Position numbers and translations under genes: made by a program
Source of the DNA: Acidobacteriota bacterium
GTDB taxonomy: Bacteria > Acidobacteriota > UBA6911 > RPQK01 > JAPXNP01
NCBI GenBank assembly: GCA_030614585.1
Contig: JAUWTT010000364.1
Location: 1 to 5,025, forward strand
DNA: 5,025 nucleotides
Direction: 5' to 3'
The notes under the pieces: model-generated
Seen by the model: the letters and a program-made list of their open reading frames with translations, nothing else
Told to the model about the DNA's origin: nothing
Database searches by the model: none
Shown here: piece by piece, positions 1-5,025 of the stretch
Position numbering within the stretch: position 1 is the first letter of the stretch
How the letters are laid out: each line of letters opens with the position of its first letter

Positions 1-1
1 G

Positions 2-175
2 AATGATCTGGTAGGCTTGTATCCCTTCCGGATTCAGCTCGGCAACGAACCTTCGGGCGGGACCGCTCCCAAACCTGAATTCGTTACTGCCGTCCGCCCG
101 GGCCGAATGTCCTGACGCGTCAACGACTTCGTAACCTCCAGCTCTGGCAATTCCGGGGAGATTCGGTGAAGGTCC
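2..175 (-). pseudogene. Out-of-frame C-terminal continuation of the penicillin acylase
   Basis: In the other reading frame (codons starting at 175, 172 and so on, down to 4) there are 58 open codons. They encode typical penicillin-acylase C-terminal sequence: PNLPGIARAGGYEVVDASG, then HSARADGSNEF, then FGSGPARRFVAEL and PEGIQAYQII, reaching the left edge without a stop. Family members have a GG..VDAS.HSARA...F.FGSGP.RRYV block followed by a PGG.SG motif, which would lie just outside the window. Adding one base near 175-177 joins the frames as GGFP followed by GPSPNLPGIARAGG. One base therefore appears to be missing relative to an intact gene. The 46 residues that the annotated frame reads after Pro862 (ending PPEGSLPS) look like a frameshift artefact. 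This could be a real mutation or a sequencing/assembly indel, and the sequence alone cannot tell. Confidence 0.8.
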
Positions 176-2760
176 GGAAACCCGCCATTCGAAGGAACAC
201 TGAAGTCGTCACCCAACGAATGGCCAAACGTCACTCTGTGAAGAAATCCCCAGCGGTAGTCCTCCTGGTTGGCGGAATGGCCAAAAGCTGCGGCAAAATC
301 ATCCGCGGCTAGTAAGTCAAGAGCTTCTTGAAGGCTTCTTAAGATCAGCGCATCTCGAGCCTCTTCGGGACTGGCCAATCCATCAATGACAAAAAAGTTG
401 ATGCCGGACGCACCCATTCCATGTGAAGAGTTGAACTCGTCGAGGAGGTGCCTCAAAGCGGAAAGTGACCGTTCGCTGTCCGGCCGGTGTTCGCTTAATC
501 CAAATCTTTCCAGAGTAGAGTCGATGGTGTTTGACAGGATACGGCTTCGCCAAACGGCATAGATCGTCGCCGCCACACTGTCTTTGACCTCTTCAGGGGC
601 CGGGTCAGTCAGGTTCTCAGGATCGTCACCAGGATCGTAGCCTTCCCGGATGCCTGTCGGCGTCTTGAAGCTCCATGCCCTCAGCCGCTCGACTGCAGCC
701 GTTATCCGACTGTCTGTTCTCAGCGATCCCAACTCTCCTGCAGCTGCACCGCCCTGACCGTCAAGCGCTGCGAGAATGAACGGTACGAAGACTTCGGCAT
801 CCAGGAGATGGTTATCGGCTTGCATTGTTTTCAAATCATCAAGCGTAAACTTCCGCTGTTTGCGAATCTCCTCAATCAACCCTGCAATGCGTCCCATCCG
901 GATGCTCGTATACCCCGGAGTCAAGTAGAGGATCCCGCCGCCGGCGCGGTGGTTCCCCAGGACATGGTTGTTGAGTGTGACACCTATAGGGTCGCTGTTT
1001 CCGTTGGCGATGAACCCCTGGCTGGGATTGACGACTTGCGGCATCTCATCAAAGGGCAGCACCTCATAGGCGAGAGCCTGGCCCGGCTGAGTGTTCTTCA
1101 CTGGAATCCACTCATTCTTGTTCTGATGAGTTCCATCTCTGACAAACCAGGGTTCGAGACCATCCACTGCACCGCTCTGAAGATCTTCACGCAGGGGAAG
1201 CTCCCCGCTTGTGAAGTAGGCAATGTTGCCCTCAATGTCTGCATAAGCCCAGTTCTGTGAACCGAAATCGAAAAACTGAAGTGCTTCCTTGAAGTCCCCC
1301 ACACTCCGAGCACGGGCAAAACGCAAGAAAGTCTCGATTTCCCGAGTAGCTCTCCAACCCGAGAACTGGACGCTTAAGCCCTTGGGACTGAGAAGGCTGG
1401 AGAAATCTACCGCCACAAACGGACCCATATTTCGACGAGGCACGAGAAATGCGTTAGCACCCTCGAACTCACCAACCTCGACCGGCTCGAGATCGTCCAA
1501 GACTCCGCTGTCAGTCCTATTCGCCCGGTAGGTCTGAGGAATCACCACTGCCTCTTCAACTTCTCCATCAAACACCGTCCCTTTTAGTACCTGGGCAAAG
1601 ATGTCAACGGACAATTCCTCTTCGAAGGCATCTGTAACATCCATGGGATTCACGGTCGCACCCCAGCAGATCCGAGAGTTACATCCCAGCGCGAAACTCG
1701 GAACACCTGGAAAACCAACACCGCTCACATTGATCTCACCCCACACCGGATCATCTGAGACCACAAGATGGGCCTCGTAGAAAACCGAAGGCATACTCAG
1801 TCCCAAATGAGGATCATTGGCCAGCAGCGGAAACCCGGATTCTGTCAACTGTCCCCCGATCACCCAGAAGTTGCTCCCAGCAGCAGTCGTCCGGTTTTGA
1901 AGTTCCCGAAGAAAAGGAATCCGACTGATCCGCTTCAAGTAAGTTCTAATCAGGTTTCGGGTTCGAGGATCGACCCGCTTCGCCTGGCTCGAGTCAACGG
2001 CAGCCGATCCTTCTTGACCCGGCGTTCGAAGATTACTCTGTCCATTCTCCTTTTGAATCGAGATAGATGGATCAAAGGGAGCACTTCGAAACAGGTCTTG
2101 ATAGAACAACTTGGTTCCGTCAAAACCCATACTATCGCCGGCCTCCTGGTATGCCATCAGAGCATCGGTTCGGGAGAGGTCCCCAAAATCAAATGAGAGC
2201 CCGAATGCAATACCTTTGCTGACCGTCACCGTATCGATGACCGACCAGGGTAAAACCTGGCTCAACTCCAGGTAGGCATACTCGGGAGGCAACACAAAGG
2301 ACCCGCTCTCAAGCATGGCATTTACACCCGCGCAGTAGGCTTCTATTAAGCCACGGGCTTCGAAGGAATAAGCAGCCCAGGACTCCTCAGCGCCCCGCCG
2401 AAGCCCGAAGAATCTGAACTGGATATCGGACTCGAGAGCTGATTCGCCCACCAGTTCCATCAGGGTTCCTGAAAAAAGATGGCGCGCGTAATCTATCTGG
2501 AAGAATCGATCCCTGGCGTGCAGATAGCCAAGAACGAACCAGCCATCGTGTTCGTTGGCGGCAAGGATATGCGGGATACCCTCGGAATCGCTGACAACAG
2601 TGACAGGAGCCCACAACTCCGGTTCAGTGATCGAGATTGATTCCGAGGTTTCGAGCGCTTGGCCGAAGACTCGGGTCTGAGCCACGATGACAGGCAGAAG
2701 CCCTGATAAAACCAAATAGACTACAGGAACAGTAAGTCGGAATCGCAAGGTTGAAATCAT
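34..2760 (-). CDS. Penicillin acylase family protein (secreted Ntn hydrolase), C-terminus frameshifted
   Basis: This is a 908-residue amidohydrolase of the penicillin G acylase/cephalosporin acylase/acyl-homoserine-lactone acylase family, which cleaves amide bonds of acylated small molecules. The substrate cannot be read from the sequence. Residues 1-27 form a signal peptide (Arg6 and Arg8, then a hydrophobic core; likely cut after Ala27, possibly after Ala35), so export, probably to the periplasm, is expected. The alpha chain runs to about residue 235, followed by a polar spacer to Gly295. The motif TTAAGSNFWVIGG places the autocatalytic cut between Gly295 and Ser296, the N-terminal nucleophile of the beta chain. 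His318 in ANDPHLG is beta-position 23, matching the His23 of cephalosporin and AHL acylases. Asp374 and Asp377 in DVTD resemble the calcium ligands of penicillin G acylase. Asn503 in SQNWAYAD is the likely oxyanion-hole residue. The start is supported by AAGGAAG five bases upstream. Residues after about Pro862 look out of frame; see the separate entry for the true C-terminus. Family assignment is secure; the exact 3' end is not. Confidence 0.93.
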   Translation of the reverse strand: MISTLRFRLTVPVVYLVLSGLLPVIVAQTRVFGQALETSESISITEPELWAPVTVVSDSEGIPHILAANEHDGWFVLGYLHARDRFFQIDYARHLFSGTLMELVGESALESDIQFRFFGLRRGAEESWAAYSFEARGLIEAYCAGVNAMLESGSFVLPPEYAYLELSQVLPWSVIDTVTVSKGIAFGLSFDFGDLSRTDALMAYQEAGDSMGFDGTKLFYQDLFRSAPFDPSISIQKENGQSNLRTPGQEGSAAVDSSQAKRVDPRTRNLIRTYLKRISRIPFLRELQNRTTAAGSNFWVIGGQLTESGFPLLANDPHLGLSMPSVFYEAHLVVSDDPVWGEINVSGVGFPGVPSFALGCNSRICWGATVNPMDVTDAFEEELSVDIFAQVLKGTVFDGEVEEAVVIPQTYRANRTDSGVLDDLEPVEVGEFEGANAFLVPRRNMGPFVAVDFSSLLSPKGLSVQFSGWRATREIETFLRFARARSVGDFKEALQFFDFGSQNWAYADIEGNIAYFTSGELPLREDLQSGAVDGLEPWFVRDGTHQNKNEWIPVKNTQPGQALAYEVLPFDEMPQVVNPSQGFIANGNSDPIGVTLNNHVLGNHRAGGGILYLTPGYTSIRMGRIAGLIEEIRKQRKFTLDDLKTMQADNHLLDAEVFVPFILAALDGQGGAAAGELGSLRTDSRITAAVERLRAWSFKTPTGIREGYDPGDDPENLTDPAPEEVKDSVAATIYAVWRSRILSNTIDSTLERFGLSEHRPDSERSLSALRHLLDEFNSSHGMGASGINFFVIDGLASPEEARDALILRSLQEALDLLAADDFAAAFGHSANQEDYRWGFLHRVTFGHSLGDDFSVPSNGGFPDLHRISPELPELEVTKSLTRQDIRPGRTAVTNSGLGAVPPEGSLPS

Positions 2761-2765
2761 TCAGG

Positions 2766-2772
2766 CTTCCTT
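2766..2772 (-). promoter_or_regulatory. Ribosome binding site of the penicillin acylase gene
   Basis: Read on the minus strand this is AAGGAAG, five bases before the ATG at 2760. It supports that start, which also gives a well-formed signal peptide. Confidence 0.65.
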
Positions 2773-2801
2773 ACTCTGCGGAACAAGTGAATTTAGCTAG
2801 C

Positions 2802-2831
2802 ATTATCAACTCAAAGCAAGCTCGACAGCAA
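2802..2831 (-). promoter_or_regulatory. Candidate promoter for the penicillin acylase gene (weak)
   Basis: On the minus strand a -10-like GATAAT (2807-2802, five of six matching TATAAT) lies 18 bases from TTGCTG (2831-2826, only three of six matching TTGACA). Transcription would start roughly 35 bases before the acylase start codon. The -35 element is poor and overlaps the left arm of the inverted repeat at 2828-2847. This is the best candidate I see in the region, not a firm call. Confidence 0.3.
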
Positions 2832-2847
2832 GTTGCCAGGAACTTGC
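2828..2847. promoter_or_regulatory. Perfect inverted repeat, candidate operator between divergent genes
   Basis: The sequence GCAAGTT, six bases (gccagg), AACTTGC is a perfect 7-bp inverted repeat over 20 bp. It ends one base before the -35 box of the transketolase promoter and overlaps the -35 candidate of the acylase gene. A dimeric regulator bound here could influence both divergent transcripts. The symmetry and position are visible directly; the operator role is inferred, and no regulator gene is in the window to pair with it. Confidence 0.45.
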
Positions 2848-2848
2848 G

Positions 2849-2877
2849 TTGACAGTCAGGGCGACCTCTAATATATT
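2849..2877 (+). promoter_or_regulatory. Sigma70-type promoter driving transketolase
   Basis: TTGACA (2849-2854, full consensus) and TATATT (2872-2877, five of six) are separated by the ideal 17 bases. Transcription should start near 2883-2886, giving a leader of about 115 nt to the ATG at 3000. No other promoter this close to consensus is visible in the intergenic region. Confidence 0.75.
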
Positions 2878-2883
2878 CCCCAT

Positions 2884-2999
2884 TCAAATCCAGGCCTGTA
2901 GCTTACCTGTGCATGGGCAAGACTCAGGGTGGGTGGATTCCCTGCCTCCGCAGCCAGTTTGTGAGGCTTGGGGCTCAAACAGCGATTAGAGGAAAAACC
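2884..2999 (+). other. Transketolase 5' leader with possible hairpins
   Basis: This is the inferred untranslated leader. AATCCA (2887-2892) can pair with TGGATT (2934-2939), enclosing a CCTG/CAGG pairing (2895-2898 with 2925-2928). GCCTC (2944-2948) can pair with GAGGC (2963-2967). I recognise no known riboswitch; in particular, the conserved blocks of a TPP riboswitch are absent although the enzyme uses thiamine diphosphate. An in-frame ATG at 2913 has no Shine-Dalgarno sequence before it and is probably not used. Confidence 0.3.
2987..2993 (+). promoter_or_regulatory. Ribosome binding site that fixes the transketolase start
   Basis: TAGAGGA lies six bases before the ATG at 3000. The upstream in-frame ATG at 2913 lacks such a site, and the 29 extra residues it would add look like no transketolase N-terminus. 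The start at 3000 is therefore preferred. Confidence 0.7.
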
Positions 3000-4871
3000 A
3001 TGAAAGAGTATCGAACAGACAGCACCTCCAGGAACGATTCGAAGATCAAATCCCTGCAGATAATGGCAAACAGGCTCCGTCGGCATTCTCTGCTGTCAAC
3101 GCACGAATCCCGGTCAGGACACCCGAGCACCTGCTGCTCCTGCGCAGAGATCGTATCAGTCCTTTTCTTCAATTTTCTGCGCTATGACCTGGATGCACCC
3201 AAGAGCACGGCTAACGACAGGTTCGTGCTGTCCAAAGGCCATGCCGCACCGATACTGTGGGGGGCATTGGCAGAGGCCGGAGCCTTTCCGATTGCGGAAC
3301 TGAAGACTCTTCGCAGAATCGACAGCGAGCTGGAAGGTCACCCTACGCCTCGGTGCCGTTTTGTAGATGTCGCGTCAGGTTCGCTCGGACAGGGCCTTTC
3401 AGTCGCTGTTGGAATGGCTCTCTCTTCCAGGCTGGACGATGTTTCCAATCAGATTTTCACCCTTTTGGGTGACGGAGAAGCTGCTGAAGGTTCAGTTTGG
3501 GAAGCAGCCGCATTGGCCGCCCACGAGTCTTTGGGAAACCTGACGGCCATTATCGATGTCAACCGGTTGGGCCAAAGTGAGGAAACGATGTACGGGCATC
3601 ACCTGGAGGTTTACCAGAACCGCTTCGATGCTTTTGGATGGCACACACAAGTGATCGACGGACACAACATTGAAGAGATTATCTCGGCAGTGGATTCCGC
3701 CATCGCCCATAGAATGGGCCCCAGCGCGATTATTGCCAGGACTCTGAAGGGGAAAGGCATCTCCTTCATGGAAGACAAGGAGGGCTGGCATGGGGTACCG
3801 GTGACGGACGAAACACAGCTCGAGCAGGCGCTTCAAGATCTGGGTGAGGACTTGCTTCTCCCTGAGGCATTGAAGCTGGCGGTGCCGGCCACAAGCACGC
3901 AGGCTCCAGTTAAACCGTCTACTGAAAAGCCAAAACCTGAATACACCCTGGGGGAGAGTGTGGCCACCCGAGTAGCGTACGGCACGGGATTGGCCAAGCT
4001 GGGTCAAGTCGACCCACTGGTAGTGGCACTCGACGGAGACTGCAAGAATTCCACTTTTTCACTGACGTTTCGGAATGAGTTTCCGGAACGGTTCTTTGAA
4101 TGCTACATCGCCGAACAGAACATGATCGGTGTTGCCGTGGGCCTGGCATCGCTCGGTAAGGTGCCCTTTGCTTCGTCCTTCGCCTGTTTCCTGACCAGAG
4201 CCTACGACTTCATTCGAATGGCGGCGATCTCACAGTCCAATTTGAAAGTGTGCGGCTCTCATGCCGGAGTCTCCATTGGTGAAGACGGGCCCTCGCAGAT
4301 GGGTTTGGAAGATCTCGCGATGATGCGAGCAATCGCCGGTTCGACGGTCCTGTACCCTTCCGATGCTGTGAGTGCGGAAAAGCTCGTGAATCTTGCAGCC
4401 GAAACACAGGGGATTGTGTATATCAGAACGAGCCGCCCGAAAACGCCCGTGATCTATGAAAACAGCGAGACTTTCGAGGTCGGCGGGAGTAAAGTCCTCC
4501 GCTCCAGTCAAGACGACCAGGCAACGGTTATAGGAGCGGGTGTCACTCTTCACGAAGCTCTCAAAGCTTACGACGAATTGTTAGACGTAGACATCAAGAT
4601 CAGGGTCATCGACCTGTACAGCGTTAAGCCGGTGGACAAGGAAACTGTGACAAAGGCAGCCACTGACACCGGGCTTGTGATCACCGTTGAAGATCACTGG
4701 GCGGAAGGCGGGCTAGGCGAGGCCGTGCTCTCAGCTCTTTCCGAGGTTCAGTGCAAGATTCGAAAGCTGGCTGTGTGTGAGCTGCCACGCTCGGGGCCCG
4801 CGACAGAGTTGTTGGACCATTTCGGGATTAATGCTGCCGGTATCGTAAGAGCCGTTAAGGAGTATGTCTGA
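3000..4871 (+). CDS. tkt: Transketolase, animal-type short form
   Basis: This cytosolic thiamine-diphosphate enzyme of the non-oxidative pentose phosphate pathway moves two-carbon ketol units between sugar phosphates (for example xylulose-5-P to ribose-5-P or erythrose-4-P). The product is 623 residues and complete. The pyrophosphate-binding domain is about residues 10-280, with His41 (SGHPS), His81 (SKGHAAP), His114 (EGHP), the cofactor and metal motif GDGE at 157-160 with Asn188, Gln192 and His264. A proline- and lysine-rich linker spans about 295-316. The pyrimidine domain is about 317-480, with Arg324, Ser351, catalytic Glu372 (YIAEQNM), His421, Gln433 and phosphate-contact Arg479 (RTSRP). 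The C-terminal domain follows to about 615. Length and motifs (RFVLSKGHAAPIL, DINRLGQS-like, GVSIGEDGPSQM, VIGAGVTLHEAL) match vertebrate TKT far better than the E. coli TktA type. DXS is ruled out by this pattern. The gene has its own strong promoter and seems monocistronic. Confidence 0.96.
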   Translation: MKEYRTDSTSRNDSKIKSLQIMANRLRRHSLLSTHESRSGHPSTCCSCAEIVSVLFFNFLRYDLDAPKSTANDRFVLSKGHAAPILWGALAEAGAFPIAELKTLRRIDSELEGHPTPRCRFVDVASGSLGQGLSVAVGMALSSRLDDVSNQIFTLLGDGEAAEGSVWEAAALAAHESLGNLTAIIDVNRLGQSEETMYGHHLEVYQNRFDAFGWHTQVIDGHNIEEIISAVDSAIAHRMGPSAIIARTLKGKGISFMEDKEGWHGVPVTDETQLEQALQDLGEDLLLPEALKLAVPATSTQAPVKPSTEKPKPEYTLGESVATRVAYGTGLAKLGQVDPLVVALDGDCKNSTFSLTFRNEFPERFFECYIAEQNMIGVAVGLASLGKVPFASSFACFLTRAYDFIRMAAISQSNLKVCGSHAGVSIGEDGPSQMGLEDLAMMRAIAGSTVLYPSDAVSAEKLVNLAAETQGIVYIRTSRPKTPVIYENSETFEVGGSKVLRSSQDDQATVIGAGVTLHEALKAYDELLDVDIKIRVIDLYSVKPVDKETVTKAATDTGLVITVEDHWAEGGLGEAVLSALSEVQCKIRKLAVCELPRSGPATELLDHFGINAAGIVRAVKEYV

Positions 4872-4893
4872 GGGCATGCCGTACCTACGGGAC

Positions 4894-5025
4894 TCAATGG
4901 GGGACTCGGAAATCGTCCCAGGGCTCGCCGCTTTTAGGGTGAAGAGCTGATTCAAAGTACGCCTTTCCCTCTTCGGCACTCTTGAACACAAAGGTTGAAG
5001 TCTGAAAGATCGGGATCTTGATGGC
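4894..5025 (-). pseudogene. Truncated N-terminal fragment of a Cys/Met-metabolism PLP-dependent enzyme
   Basis: The minus strand reads open from the right edge for 43 residues before a TGA at 4896-4894; the start lies outside the window. The visible stretch AIKIPIFQTSTFVFKSAEEG followed by KAYFESALHPKSGEP resembles the conserved N-terminal region of the cystathionine gamma-synthase/methionine gamma-lyase family (P-I-x-Q-T-S-T-F-V-F-x-S-A-E-E-G). Members are about 400 residues, and the next expected block, a YSR..NP-like motif involved in PLP and substrate contacts, is missing. Only 22 bp separate this stop from the convergent transketolase stop, so the lost 300 or more residues cannot be nearby in another frame. 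I read it as a gene remnant without a PLP lysine and non-functional as an enzyme. The homology rests on a short stretch, so it is probable rather than certain. Confidence 0.55.

Noticed and set aside
808..2196. Plus-strand open frames inside the acylase region (808-1260, 1289-1531, 1768-2196)
   Set aside because: They lie opposite the conserved acylase coding frame, have no recognisable domains, and are best explained as antisense shadows.
2828..2847. A lux box (quorum-sensing LuxR site), tempting because the neighbour could be an AHL acylase
   Set aside because: The repeat has the right 20-bp length, but its arms (GCAAGTT/AACTTGC) lack the CTG...CAG half-site bases of lux boxes. The acylase substrate is also unknown.
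2913..2999. Upstream ATG giving a 652-residue transketolase
   Set aside because: There is no Shine-Dalgarno sequence before 2913, and the extra 29 residues look unlike any transketolase N-terminus. The ATG at 3000 has TAGAGGA at proper spacing and gives the usual 623-residue length.
2884..2999. TPP riboswitch in front of a thiamine-diphosphate enzyme
   Set aside because: The CTGAGA-type and other conserved thi-box blocks are not present. Transketolase genes are also not usual TPP-riboswitch targets.
4889..4907. Direct repeat GGGACTC (4889-4895 and 4901-4907) as a target-site duplication
   Set aside because: The two 7-bp copies are only 12 bp apart, with no mobile element between them. Chance similarity is more likely.
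4901..4919. Terminator after transketolase: hairpin GGGAC/GTCCC with a 9-nt loop
   Set aside because: The stem is only 5 bp and no T-run follows it. A CCGTA/TACGG repeat at 4879-4890 is equally weak, so no terminator is called between the convergent genes.
3492..4991. Minus-strand open frames opposite transketolase (3492-4007, 3919-4149, 4230-4553, 4731-4991)
   Set aside because: The compositions are those of antisense translation of a conserved gene, with no family signal. The 4731-4991 frame conflicts with the PLP-enzyme frame over its right part.

Overview
The window looks like bacterial chromosomal DNA of moderate GC content. It has Shine-Dalgarno sites, a near-consensus sigma70-type promoter, one gene with a signal peptide and one core carbon-metabolism gene. 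I cannot fix the phylum. The secreted acylase, with the usual periplasmic family location, suggests a Gram-negative. The transketolase belongs to the short class best known from animals, which occurs patchily in bacteria.

Layout: (1) Positions 1-2760, minus strand, hold a large penicillin-acylase-family Ntn hydrolase. It has a signal peptide, an alpha chain, a spacer, and a beta chain starting at Ser296. Its C-terminal end appears frameshifted near position 175. The annotated frame stops at 34, while the conserved C-terminal family sequence continues in another frame off the left edge. (2) Positions 2761-2999 are a divergent control region. It carries a strong plus-strand promoter (TTGACA, 17 nt, TATATT), a perfect 7-6-7 inverted repeat touching the -35 side of both promoters, a weaker minus-strand promoter candidate, and a leader of about 115 nt before transketolase. 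(3) Positions 3000-4871, plus strand, encode a complete 623-residue transketolase with all recognisable catalytic residues. (4) From 4894 to the right edge on the minus strand is a short open stretch. It resembles the N-terminal part of a Cys/Met-metabolism PLP enzyme (cystathionine gamma-synthase/methionine gamma-lyase type) but stops after 43 visible residues, so it looks like a truncated remnant.

The acylase and transketolase are divergently transcribed and could share an operator, but nothing in the sequence ties their functions together. I found no CRISPR array, RNA gene, insertion sequence or new multi-gene system. The most informative points are the repairable acylase frameshift, the animal-type transketolase in a bacterial setting, the shared inverted repeat and the truncated PLP-enzyme fragment.
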